DNA from: Pseudoduganella aquatica
GTDB lineage: Bacteria; Pseudomonadota; Gammaproteobacteria; Burkholderiales; Burkholderiaceae_D
DNA length: 64,000 bases
NCBI RefSeq assembly: GCF_009857595.1
Contig: NZ_WWCU01000012.1
Location: 1-64,000, forward strand
Reading direction: 5' to 3'
A program made the translations under genes and the position numbers. Positions 54,111 to 62,559 of the stretch are shown one piece after another; positions within the stretch are counted from its first letter, which is position 1, and the number at the start of each line of letters is the position of its first letter. The notes below the pieces were generated by a model, which worked only from the letters and a program-made list of their open reading frames with translations, searched no databases and was not told the origin of the DNA.

Positions 54111-55718
54111 CTAATCTTTGTAGACGTCCCGCAGGTGGGTGGTGGCGGACGGGTGTCCCACGTAGCCGTGCACCCGCTTGCTCAGCACCACGGTCTCCAG
54201 CATCTGCGAGATGGGCTGGATGGCGCCCACTTCGCTGTCGTACAGCTGCTGCACTTCTCGGTACATGGCGTTCTGCGTGTCGGGGTCGCGCTCGCGCACC
54301 GCCTGCTCGATCAGCCGGTTGATTTCCTGGCTGTGGAAGGAAGTGCGCCAGCCCTGGAAGTTGGTCAGCTTGGCGGCGTCGCGGTTGTCCGGGTTGTAGA
54401 CCAGCGCGCGCAGGTTGGCGTGCGGATGCGGCTCCACGCCGCCGCCGCCCCGCCCCACCACGATTTCGAATTTGCGGTCGCGCATGGCGCCATACACCTG
54501 GTTGCCGGTGCCGGACTGGATGCTGGCTTCGATGCCGGCCTGCGCCAGCGTGCCTTGCAGCGCGGTGGCGATATTGATCATGGGCGGATCGGACAGCACC
54601 TTGATGGTGGTGCGGAAGCCGTTCGGGTAGCCCGCCTCGGCCAGCAGCTTTTTCGCCGCCGGCACGTCCAGCTTGTAGCCCGGATCGGGCAGCGTGGCCG
54701 CCAGGCCTATCATCACCGGGCGCTGATGCGCCACGCCGTAGTGCGGCATGATGGCCTTGTTGATGCCGTCGTAGTCGATCAGCTTGCGCAGCGCCAGGCG
54801 CACGCGCTTGTCGGCGAACTTGGCGTCCTTCATGCTCACCGCCACGTAGTAGGAGGTGCCGCGCAGCACCGGCTGCACCACCGCGCTGGCGTCGTGCCGC
54901 AGCGCTTCGATGTCGGGACCGGCCATGCCGGCCGCCAGGTCCACGTCGCCGCGCGAGATCATGAAGCGCAGCGACAGCGACTCCGGCACGTGCCGCATCA
55001 CCACGCGGCGCAGCTTGGCCGGGCCGCGCCAGTAGGCGTCGTAGCGGTCCAGCAGCATGGCGTCCTTGGCGCGCCACTCGGTCAGCGCGTAGGGGCCGGA
55101 ACCGGCGGCGTGCGTCAGCAGCCAGGCCGCGCCCAGGTCGCCGTTCTTTTCGTGCGACAGCACCGTGTCGCGGTCCAGGATGGCGGCGCTGACCGAGGTG
55201 CCCAGCGTGTACAGCACCATCTTCGGGTCGGTCGGCTCGGGCAGCGTGATGCGCAGGGTGCGCGCGTCCACCGCCTGGATCAGGCGCTCGGCGTTGCCGG
55301 CGCTGAAGCCGTAGCTTTTCCACGGCGAGGCCATGGCCAGGTTCAGCTTGAGCACGCGCTGCAACGACCAGGCCGCGTCGGCGGCGGTGAGCGCGCGACC
55401 GCTCTGGAAGCGCGCGTCGCCGCGCAGCGTCAGGGTCAGGCTCATGCCGTCGGGTGCGATCTCCCAGCGCTCGGCCAGCGCGGGATGCACCTTGCTCAGG
55501 TCATGCGGGTCCAGCTCCACCAGGTAGTCGTACAGGTTGGCCACCACGCCCAGCACGTCGTTGCCAGTGGCGCCGGCAGGGTCCAGCGACAGCAGGTTGT
55601 TCATGTTCATGCCGATCACCAGCTGGTCGCGCGGGGTAGCGGCCAGCGCAGGTGCGCCCGGCAGCGCCAGCGCCACGGCCACGGCCAGCGCGCACGCACG
55701 TTTGATTGCACGTTTCAT
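54111..55718 (-). CDS. Opp/Dpp-type periplasmic solute-binding protein
   Basis: A 535-residue family-5 solute-binding protein with a signal peptide (ACALAVAVALALPGAPALAA). Typical features: NNLLSLDPAGATGNDVLGVV at the start, LVELDPHDLSKVHPALAERW and DARFQSGRALTAADAAWSL. It delivers an unknown solute to the permease pair. 9 bp after the enolase-superfamily gene, which suggests the solute is catabolised by that enzyme. Confidence 0.92.
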   Translation of the reverse strand: MKRAIKRACALAVAVALALPGAPALAATPRDQLVIGMNMNNLLSLDPAGATGNDVLGVVANLYDYLVELDPHDLSKVHPALAERWEIAPDGMSLTLTLRGDARFQSGRALTAADAAWSLQRVLKLNLAMASPWKSYGFSAGNAERLIQAVDARTLRITLPEPTDPKMVLYTLGTSVSAAILDRDTVLSHEKNGDLGAAWLLTHAAGSGPYALTEWRAKDAMLLDRYDAYWRGPAKLRRVVMRHVPESLSLRFMISRGDVDLAAGMAGPDIEALRHDASAVVQPVLRGTSYYVAVSMKDAKFADKRVRLALRKLIDYDGINKAIMPHYGVAHQRPVMIGLAATLPDPGYKLDVPAAKKLLAEAGYPNGFRTTIKVLSDPPMINIATALQGTLAQAGIEASIQSGTGNQVYGAMRDRKFEIVVGRGGGGVEPHPHANLRALVYNPDNRDAAKLTNFQGWRTSFHSQEINRLIEQAVRERDPDTQNAMYREVQQLYDSEVGAIQPISQMLETVVLSKRVHGYVGHPSATTHLRDVYKD

Positions 55719-55727
55719 GGCCGGGCC

Positions 55728-56882
55728 TTAGTAGGATTCCACGGTGCTCGCCGCGATGTAGTCGAAGTCGATGTCTTCGCCCAGGCCCGGCTGCTGCGAC
55801 AGGTGCACAAAGCCGTCGGCGTCCATCGCGTCCGGCAGGCTGCGCAGATAGGCCGGCGGCACGTCGTAGTCCAGGAAGGGATGCAGCAGGCCGCGCTCGT
55901 ACCACTCGCAGTTCTTGATGGCGGCGGTGACGGCCAGGTTGGCCGCGCCGTTGCCGTGCACTTCGCAGTTCATGCCGAAAGCGTCCGCCAGCGCCGCCAC
56001 CTTCATGGTCGGCGTGATGCCGCCCACGCCCGGCACGCCGGCGCGCAGGATGTCGCAGGCGCCGGCCTGCACCCAGTCGGCGCGGCTGTGGTGCTTGCCC
56101 GAGATCGACTCCGGCCCCACGATGGGGATGTCGAGCTGGTTGGCCAGCCAGGCATAGGACGCGATGCTTTGCTCGTTCATCATCTCCTCGAACCAAGCGA
56201 AGTTGAGCCGTTCCAGCGCGCGGCCTATGGTGAGCGCGTCGCCGCGGCTGTACCAATGATACCCGTCCAGCATCAGCGCCACGTCCGGACCGACCGCCTC
56301 GCGCACTGCGGCGCAGGCCTTGATGTCCATCGCCACGCTGGGCGCGAAGGAGACCGGCGGCATCCAGGTATGCAGCTTGATGGCCTTGTAGCCGCGCTCC
56401 ACCAGCTTGACCGCGAAGGCCGCGTATTCGTCCGGCGTGGACAGGCCGCCTTTCAGCTCGTCGCCGCACATGGTGCTGCCGTAGGCCGGCACCTTGTCGC
56501 GGTAGGCGCCCAGCAGCTTGTACACCGGCGTGTTCAGCGCGCGGCCCGCCAGGTCCCACAGCGCCTGCTCGATCACGGCCAGCGCGCGGTCGGTGAGCTG
56601 GCCGGCGCTGCCGCGCTGCCAGTGCACCAGGTCCTGCCACAGGCGCTCGCGGTCGAATGGATCCTGCCCGATCAGCACCTTGCGGGCGAACGCCTCCAGG
56701 ATGTGCGGACGCACCACTTCCGGCGGGCCGAAGGCGTAGCCCTTGCTGCCGTCGTCGGCGGTGATGGTGATCATAGCCATGTTGGCGCGCTTCTCCGGGC
56801 CGGGATGGGAATGTCCCGCGCTATCGACGCTGCGGCTGGTCAGATAGTGGAACACGGTTCCTTGTACTCGTTCGATTTTCAT
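55728..56882 (-). CDS. Enolase-superfamily dehydratase/racemase (mandelate racemase-like)
   Basis: A 384-residue enzyme. The capping domain is at the N-terminus (MKIERVQGTVFHYL). The barrel shows GYKAIKLHTW at strand 2 (candidate catalytic Lys), metal ligands Asp in ALMLDGYHWY, Glu in WFEEMMNEQ and Glu in IVGPESISGK, and a probable His base in CEVHGNGAAN. This fits the mandelate-racemase branch, which includes sugar-acid dehydratases, rather than dipeptide epimerases, but the substrate is not determined. The start is ATG 56882. It lies between a TonB-dependent receptor and the ABC importer genes. Confidence 0.88.
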   Translation of the reverse strand: MKIERVQGTVFHYLTSRSVDSAGHSHPGPEKRANMAMITITADDGSKGYAFGPPEVVRPHILEAFARKVLIGQDPFDRERLWQDLVHWQRGSAGQLTDRALAVIEQALWDLAGRALNTPVYKLLGAYRDKVPAYGSTMCGDELKGGLSTPDEYAAFAVKLVERGYKAIKLHTWMPPVSFAPSVAMDIKACAAVREAVGPDVALMLDGYHWYSRGDALTIGRALERLNFAWFEEMMNEQSIASYAWLANQLDIPIVGPESISGKHHSRADWVQAGACDILRAGVPGVGGITPTMKVAALADAFGMNCEVHGNGAANLAVTAAIKNCEWYERGLLHPFLDYDVPPAYLRSLPDAMDADGFVHLSQQPGLGEDIDFDYIAASTVESY

Positions 56883-56969
56883 GTGCTGTCTCGCATTGGG
56901 TTCAAAAAAGGGTGGGCGCACCGCGTTTGCGTTGCGGCGGCGCGCCCGCCAAAAGGGCCGGGGCCGGCC

Positions 56970-59681
56970 TTAAAACTCGTAACTGATCCTGGCGTTGAAC
57001 GCGCGGCCAATCGGGCTGGCGATGTTGTTGGCGTAGGCAGTCGAATTCGAATTGGTGACGGGCGGCGCGGTGTCGAACAGATTGCTCACGCCTCCGGTCA
57101 CGGTGATGTGCTTGAAGCCTTTGTAGGAAGCGGTCAGGTTCCACACCGAGTAGGGCTTGATGTCGCGGAAGTACTCGGGCGCCACGTTGTTCAGGTCGTG
57201 GTAGCCGGTGTTGAAGTTCTGCGTCAGCTGCGAGAACCAGTCGCCCTTGGCCCACGACATGCGCAGCGTGTGCTTCCAGCGGAAGGTGTAGGTGGGGCTG
57301 GCGCTGACGTTGCCCGAACCGACCGAACCGAAGCGGCCCAGGTTGGAAATCCACACGCCGTCCTTCTCGTTCTGGTTCTCGAACTGGTGCACATAGGTGC
57401 CGTCCAGGCCGATCTTGAAGTCGCCCACGGGCTGGCGCGGGAAGCCGTAGCTGAAGCCCACGTCCACGCCGCTGGTGCGCAGGTCGCCCAGGTTCATCAC
57501 GGTGTTCTTCACGTAGGCCAGCGAACGGTCCGCGTTGCGCACGAACAGGTCGGTGTACTTGGCCGGGTTGGTGAAGATGGCGTTCTGCGGCAGCTGGCCG
57601 ATGCTGTTGCGGAAGTGGATATTGTAGTAGTCCAGCGACAGCATCATATTGCGCATCGGTTCCAGCACCACGCCCAGCGTCAGGCTGCGCGACTTCTCCG
57701 GCAGCACATCCGGATTGCTGCCCTGCTGCACCGGCAGCAGCGCGTTGCAGACGATGAGCGGATTGGCGCCGGCCACCGCCTTGCCGGTGCCCGCCAGGCC
57801 CGGCGTGCCGGGGCACAGCAGCGGATCGTCCCAGCGGCTGGTGGTGAGCGCGGTGGCGCCGGGCAGGCGGTAGCCGTAGCGGTCGAACAGGGTAGGCGCG
57901 CGGAAGCCGGTGCTGGCCGAGCCGCGTAGCATCAGGTTCTTCAAAGGCTGGTAGCGGAAGCTGGCTTTCGGATTGACGGTGTTGCCAAAGTCCGAATAGC
58001 GGTCGGCGCGCGCGGCCACGTTGAAGTCCAGCTCCTTGGTCACAGGCAGGTCGGTCTCCACGAACAGCGCGCTGATGTTGCGCTGGCCGGCGGCGTAGCT
58101 GGGCAGGCGGTTCTGGTAGGGCACGTCGATCACGCCGTCCAGCGCGCGGTCCTTGTTGCCGTCGTGGTGGAACTCGGCGCCGGTGGCCAGGGTTAGCGCG
58201 CCGCCGCCCAGCTGCATCAGCTCGCGCGTCACGGTCAGGTCAACGCCGGTGTAGAGATTGGTGGTGTGGCGGATCTGGCCGCCGTCGGCCGAGATGTCCT
58301 TCAGGTAGGCCAGACCGGCCGCGCTCTGCGTGCCGAAGGGATTCAAGATGCCGTTGCGCACGCCGGCCTGCAGTTTCAGGCCGTTCACATAGCCCTGGCG
58401 GAACCAGGAATCGCGCTCGCCGGCGCCGTAGATGAAGCCCAGGCGGTAGTCCCACTGGCCGATGCGGCCTTCGTCCGCCACCACCAGGCGCGTGGCCTGC
58501 TGCTGGTCGCGCGCGATGGCAGGCCCCAGTTCGGCCACGCTCCAGGACACGTTCAGCGTGGAGCCGTTCAGGCCCGGAATGGCGGGCACGCCGGCCGAGC
58601 CGCCCGGGTAGTATGGGCTGCTCGGCGTGATCTGCGCCACCGCGCCGTTGAAGCCCACCGTGGTGCTGGGCGCGCGCTGCGTGGTGATGTGTTCTTTCGC
58701 GTACAGCAGCTCGGCCGTCACCAGGTGGTCTTCGGACAGCTTCAGGCTGCCCTTGGTGAAGAAGGTGGTTTGCGAGTTGGCCGGCAGCGCCAGCACATAG
58801 TAGTTGGCGTTCTGGATGCAGGTGTTGCGCAGCGCCGGCGTGGAGTACGGCGGCGTGCAGCCGGCCGAGAAATAGGGATTGCCGGTGATGCCGGTGCTGG
58901 GCGAGAAAATATTGGCCGGCTGCGCGTAGCTGCCGGTGGTGGCGCGCGGCGCGATGCCCAGCTCGGCCAGCCGTTCGGGGCTGGTCAGCTCCGGGCGGTC
59001 GTTGGCGTCCAGCGCGGTGCGCTTGTGCGTGTCCACCGTGGCGTAGATATTCCAGCCGTCCGTTTCCAGATTGCCGATGCCGCCCAACACGCTCAGGCGG
59101 TGTTCGCGGCCGCCGCCGGAGGCCTCCGGCACGACGCCCTGCGCGGTGACGTTCAGGCCATTGTAGGTGCGCTTGGTGATGAAGTTGACCACGCCGCCGA
59201 TGGCGTCGGTGCCGTAGGTGGAGGAGGCGCCGTCGCGCAGCACTTCCACGCGGTTCAGAGCGCTCATCGGTATCATGTCGACGTTGACGAAGCCGTTGCT
59301 GAGCGGTTCGTTGACCATGCGGCGGCCGTTGAGCAGCACCAGCGTGCGGTTGATGCCGATGCCGCGCATATTCATGTTGGTGCCGGCGCCGGCGGCGGAA
59401 GGCACGTTGGTGGAAGCGACCGGCATGGACGTCACCACGTCGGCCACCGTGGTCAGGGCGGCGTTGGCGAATTCGTCGGCCTTGACGGTGGTGACCGGCA
59501 AAGCCATTTCGCTGGCCACGCGCTTGATGGTGGAACCGGTGACTTCCACCTTCTGCATGGGCGCGGCGGCGGCGGCCGCTTCGGTCTGCTGCGCGGCGGC
59601 CTGCCCGGCCAGGGTCAGGACGGCAAGGGCAATGGATGTGCGGGCCAGGCGGTGCGGGGATGTGCGGGTGCGGTGTTGCAT
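56970..59681 (-). CDS. TonB-dependent outer-membrane receptor
   Basis: A 903-residue receptor: signal peptide (SIALAVLTLAGQAAAQ), plug domain (residues about 45-165: QKVEVTGSTIKR, NMRGIGINRTLVLLNGRR, EVLRDGASSTYGTDAIGGVV) and a 22-strand barrel ending in the aromatic NARISYEF. The start is ATG 59681, fixed by GGAGGAGACAACC upstream. It brings a solute across the outer membrane using TonB. It is the first gene of a minus-strand series with the enolase-type enzyme and a full ABC importer, and is divergent from a GntR regulator. Confidence 0.94.
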   Translation of the reverse strand: MQHRTRTSPHRLARTSIALAVLTLAGQAAAQQTEAAAAAAPMQKVEVTGSTIKRVASEMALPVTTVKADEFANAALTTVADVVTSMPVASTNVPSAAGAGTNMNMRGIGINRTLVLLNGRRMVNEPLSNGFVNVDMIPMSALNRVEVLRDGASSTYGTDAIGGVVNFITKRTYNGLNVTAQGVVPEASGGGREHRLSVLGGIGNLETDGWNIYATVDTHKRTALDANDRPELTSPERLAELGIAPRATTGSYAQPANIFSPSTGITGNPYFSAGCTPPYSTPALRNTCIQNANYYVLALPANSQTTFFTKGSLKLSEDHLVTAELLYAKEHITTQRAPSTTVGFNGAVAQITPSSPYYPGGSAGVPAIPGLNGSTLNVSWSVAELGPAIARDQQQATRLVVADEGRIGQWDYRLGFIYGAGERDSWFRQGYVNGLKLQAGVRNGILNPFGTQSAAGLAYLKDISADGGQIRHTTNLYTGVDLTVTRELMQLGGGALTLATGAEFHHDGNKDRALDGVIDVPYQNRLPSYAAGQRNISALFVETDLPVTKELDFNVAARADRYSDFGNTVNPKASFRYQPLKNLMLRGSASTGFRAPTLFDRYGYRLPGATALTTSRWDDPLLCPGTPGLAGTGKAVAGANPLIVCNALLPVQQGSNPDVLPEKSRSLTLGVVLEPMRNMMLSLDYYNIHFRNSIGQLPQNAIFTNPAKYTDLFVRNADRSLAYVKNTVMNLGDLRTSGVDVGFSYGFPRQPVGDFKIGLDGTYVHQFENQNEKDGVWISNLGRFGSVGSGNVSASPTYTFRWKHTLRMSWAKGDWFSQLTQNFNTGYHDLNNVAPEYFRDIKPYSVWNLTASYKGFKHITVTGGVSNLFDTAPPVTNSNSTAYANNIASPIGRAFNARISYEF

Positions 59682-59797
59682 GGTTGTCTCCTCCATGGTG
59701 TAAGAATTTTCTTCTTCACGTCGGCGGAGGATCATGCGTTGCCGCGCTGTCCTTTTTGTCTCGCCGTAACGCTGGTAGTGCCGGCCCCAAGTTATCG

Positions 59798-59809
59798 GTC
59801 GTCTGACAA
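59798..59809. promoter_or_regulatory. Candidate GntR operator upstream of the regulator
   Basis: TTGTCAGACGAC on the minus strand lies in the divergent gap, overlapping the -35 region of a TATAAT at 59822-59827. It shares TGTCAGACG with the site at 60670-60683. Confidence 0.5.
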
Positions 59810-59874
59810 CTTGGAAGCAAGTATAATCATCACTTTTAGAAAACGCAACTTGTGTTTTGAGACCCAGCCCATCC

Positions 59875-60621
59875 ATGGAATCAAGCCGCCCCATCACCCC
59901 CCTCCCAAAATCGCGCTCGCTGGCGCACGGCGTCGTCAGCTATGTTGCAGACCTGATCAAGGACGGCCGCATTGCGCCGGGCGAGAAAGTACCGTCGGAG
60001 GCCGAGATCATCCGCGCGCTGGGCGTCAGCCGCTCGGTGGTGCGGGAGGCAATTTCGCATATGCAGGCGGCCGGCATGGTGGAGACGCGCCAGGGCGTGG
60101 GCACCTTTGTGCTGGGCCGCGCGCCGCAGCACATGGGGCTGGGCGCCAAGTCCGGGATGACGAAAGAGGACGTGCTGTCCATACTGGAGTTGCGCATCAG
60201 CCTGGAGACCGAAGCCGCAGGACTGGCGGCCAACCGCCGCAGCGAGCCCCAGTTGGCGCGCATCCGCGCGGCGCTGGACGCCTTCCTGGCTCGCTGCAAC
60301 AGCGGCGGCGAAACAGCAACAGCGGACACGCAATACCACCTGTCGATTGCGCAGGCGGCCAACAACCCCTACCTGCACGATGTGCTGAGCCACATCAACC
60401 TGGAACTGCTGCCGCAGGCGCGCCAGACCTCGGCCCACATTCCGCGCGACGCACCGGAGATCTACCTTGAGCGGGTGCGGCGCGAGCACGAGGACATCTA
60501 CAGCGCCATCGCGCGCCAGGATCCCGAATCGGCGCGCGCCGCCATGCGCACCCACCTCAGCAACAGCCGCGAGCGCCTGCGGCGCGCGCACGAGCAATAC
60601 GAAGCAAGCAAAGACCGCTGA
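59875..60621 (+). CDS. FadR-type GntR transcriptional regulator
   Basis: A 248-residue regulator. The N-terminal winged helix-turn-helix is GEKVPSEAEIIRALGVSRSV then VREAISHMQAAGMVETRQGV. The C-terminal FCD domain carries metal/ligand-binding residues (DTQYHLSIAQAANNPYLHDV, REHEDIYSAIARQD). This class usually responds to sugar acids, amino acids or other small carboxylates. It is divergent from the TonB receptor gene and probably represses the uptake locus. Start ATG 59875; a TTG at 59857 is possible. Confidence 0.92.
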   Translation: MESSRPITPLPKSRSLAHGVVSYVADLIKDGRIAPGEKVPSEAEIIRALGVSRSVVREAISHMQAAGMVETRQGVGTFVLGRAPQHMGLGAKSGMTKEDVLSILELRISLETEAAGLAANRRSEPQLARIRAALDAFLARCNSGGETATADTQYHLSIAQAANNPYLHDVLSHINLELLPQARQTSAHIPRDAPEIYLERVRREHEDIYSAIARQDPESARAAMRTHLSNSRERLRRAHEQYEASKDR

Positions 60622-60629
60622 ACGGCCCG

Positions 60630-60659
60630 GCCCGATACTCTTGCATCGGGCATTTTTTT
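60630..60659 (+). terminator. Rho-independent terminator of the GntR gene
   Basis: GCCCGAT and ATCGGGC arms, 8-base loop and seven T residues. Confidence 0.88.
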
Positions 60660-60669
60660 CGCGACAGCC

Positions 60670-60683
60670 TGTCAGACGTCTGA
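60670..60683. other. Palindrome TCAGACGTCTGA between convergent genes
   Basis: A perfect 12-bp palindrome (60672-60683) preceded by TG, sharing TGTCAGACG with the candidate GntR site at 59798-59809. It lies in a convergent gap, so a promoter-operator role is less obvious. Confidence 0.45.
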
Positions 60684-60695
60684 TATGTTATGGCG

Positions 60696-60721
60696 AAAAA
60701 AAGACGGCAATCTTGCCGTCT
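60696..60721 (-). terminator. Rho-independent terminator of the histidine phosphatase gene
   Basis: On the minus strand, arms AGACGGCAA and TTGCCGTCT followed by a run of seven T residues. Confidence 0.88.
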
Positions 60722-60734
60722 CAAGCCAAGAAAA

Positions 60735-61442
60735 TTAGCGGTAAGTAACGCTATTTGCCTCGCCCAGCCATTCCAGATGGGCAAAGTTGTTCAAATAGCT
60801 CAAGCTGGTCTTGCCCGGGCGGTGCTGCAGCCTGGTCACCGAGCAATTGGCGATGGACCAGTTCAGCTCCAGTGTCTTGTGGTCGGGCAGGTCCAGCAGG
60901 TGCTGGCAGAGCGCCGAAATAGCGCCGCCGGAGGTGAACACCACCGTCGTTTCCGATTCCGCGCCCTGCTCCGTCAGGCGCTCCAGCGCGCCCACGCAGC
61001 GCGCCTGGAAGGCTTTCCAGCTCTCCGTGTAGTCGCCGTCATGCGCGCCGCCCATCCAGCGCTGCATCGCCGCGACAAAGATATGCTCGAAGGCGTGCTT
61101 GGGGTCCGGCTGGAGCGCAGCGTAAGCGCGGAATTCCTCCGGCGAGGAAAATTCCGGGCAGTGCCTGACCAGTACTTCCACATGGTTGAATTCCGCAAAG
61201 CCCGGATCGGTCAGCCATTCCGTGTCGGCCAGCAGCGGCTTCGGCAGTTCGGACAAGCAGGTATCAGCCGTCTGCCGGTGGCGCACCATGCCGCCACAGA
61301 CCACGCGCTGGAAAATCTGGCGGCTGTTGGCGAACCATTGCCCCAGCAGGCGCGACTGCTCAAAACCCAGCGGCGACAGCTGGTCGTAATTGGCCGATCC
61401 GAACGAGGCTTGGCCGTGGCGAACCAGATAAATTTGTCCCAT
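60735..61442 (-). CDS. Histidine phosphatase family protein
   Basis: A 235-residue phosphoglycerate-mutase-like phosphatase. The catalytic RHG motif is near the N-terminus (IYLVRHGQASFG), with FTSGGAISALCQHLL supplying the later His/Ser region typical of the fold, though no clear second catalytic His in GHG-type context is seen. The start is ATG 61442. Divergent from a LysR gene. Substrate unknown. Confidence 0.85.
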   Translation of the reverse strand: MGQIYLVRHGQASFGSANYDQLSPLGFEQSRLLGQWFANSRQIFQRVVCGGMVRHRQTADTCLSELPKPLLADTEWLTDPGFAEFNHVEVLVRHCPEFSSPEEFRAYAALQPDPKHAFEHIFVAAMQRWMGGAHDGDYTESWKAFQARCVGALERLTEQGAESETTVVFTSGGAISALCQHLLDLPDHKTLELNWSIANCSVTRLQHRPGKTSLSYLNNFAHLEWLGEANSVTYR

Positions 61443-61538
61443 CCCGCGTGCTCCGTGTAACAAAAAGAATGAAACACAGCTTAGCCTGCGGTGTAGAATT
61501 CATCAAATGAATAGTTTTAATGCTTCCCAATAAAACTC

Positions 61539-62447
61539 ATGCATATAGCCAAAGTCGACCTGAATCTGTTCGTCGTGTTCGACGCCATCTACACGGAGGG
61601 CAGCCTGACGCGCGCCAGCCTGAAGATGAATCTGACGCAGCCCGCCATCAGCCACGCGCTGGCGCGCCTGCGCACCCTGCTCAACGACGCGCTGTTTGAA
61701 CGCCAGGGCCATGTGATGGTGCCGACGCCGCTGGCGCGCAGCATCATCGAGCCGGTGCGGCAGGCGCTGCGCGGCTTTGAAGTCACGCTGAACGGCGCCG
61801 AACGCTTCGACCCTGCCACCAGTGAACGCACCTTCACGCTCGCCATGCGCGACGTGGTCGAGCCGACCATATTGCCGCCGCTGATGGCGCGCATCGCGCA
61901 GGCCGCGCCGTCGGTGGGCGTGAACGCGCTGCGCGTGGCGCGCGGCGACCTGGAAGGCGAGCTGGCGGCGGGCAGCATCGACGCGGCCATCGATTTGCTG
62001 CTGCCGCTGTCCAAGGATATCCGCCAGATGCGGCTGCCGTCCGACCAGACCGTGGTGCTGGTGCGCGCAGGGCATCCACAGGTGCAGCATGCGCTGGACC
62101 TGGAGATGTATTTGCGGCAGGAGCACATCCAGGTCAGCTCGCGGCGCAGCGGGCCCAGCCTGGAGGACGTGGAACTGAGCCGGCGCGGCCTGCAGCGCCG
62201 CATCCGCATGCGCTGCCAGCACTACTACACCGCCTGCACAGTGGTAAGCCAGACCGATTTGCTGCTGACCATGCCGGAGCGCTACGGGCAGGTGCTGAAC
62301 CAGCAGTTCGGCCACCAGCTGCTGGCGCTGCCGCTGGAACTGGCGCATATCGACAACCAGCTGTACTGGCACGCCAACGTCGACAGCGACCCCGCCAACC
62401 GCTGGCTGCGCGAGCAGATAGCCGAGGTGCTGAATACTCTGCCTTGA
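61539..62447 (+). CDS. LysR-family transcriptional regulator
   Basis: A 302-residue LysR regulator: helix-turn-helix TEGSLTRASLKMNLTQPAIS, then HALARLRTLLNDALFERQG, and a PBP-type effector domain. The pattern LARSIIEPVRQAL is common in the NodD/PcaQ-type branch. Divergent from the histidine phosphatase gene. Targets unknown. Confidence 0.9.
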   Translation: MHIAKVDLNLFVVFDAIYTEGSLTRASLKMNLTQPAISHALARLRTLLNDALFERQGHVMVPTPLARSIIEPVRQALRGFEVTLNGAERFDPATSERTFTLAMRDVVEPTILPPLMARIAQAAPSVGVNALRVARGDLEGELAAGSIDAAIDLLLPLSKDIRQMRLPSDQTVVLVRAGHPQVQHALDLEMYLRQEHIQVSSRRSGPSLEDVELSRRGLQRRIRMRCQHYYTACTVVSQTDLLLTMPERYGQVLNQQFGHQLLALPLELAHIDNQLYWHANVDSDPANRWLREQIAEVLNTLP

Positions 62448-62452
62448 CGCAT

Positions 62453-62484
62453 GGCGGGTTACGGCTGCGCCTAACCCGCCCTAC
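62453..62484 (-). repeat. REP-like palindrome, copy 4
   Basis: Inverted orientation with GGCGGGTTA, unpaired C, GGC, short loop, GCC, TAACCCGCC and CTAC (the GTAG head on the other strand). It faces copy 5, 24 bp away, forming an inverted pair between two convergent genes. Confidence 0.85.
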
Positions 62485-62508
62485 GAAGTCATTGCGTGCC
62501 TCGATCCC

Positions 62509-62544
62509 GTAGGGCGGGTTAGGTGCAAAGCACCGTAACCCGCC
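62509..62544 (+). repeat. REP-like palindrome, copy 5
   Basis: GTAG head, arms GGCGGGTTA and TAACCCGCC, inner arms GGTGC and GCACC, loop AAA and the unpaired G before the 3' outer arm, as in copies 1 and 2. Confidence 0.85.
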
Positions 62545-62559
62545 AAGCGCCGCCGACAC

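Noticed and set aside
53922-57929. Very long open frame (over 1,300 codons) on the plus strand opposite the ABC importer and enolase genes
   Set aside because: It is His/Gln/Arg/Ala-rich with no domain, runs antisense to well-supported genes, and is a shadow expected from the third-position bias of G+C-rich DNA.
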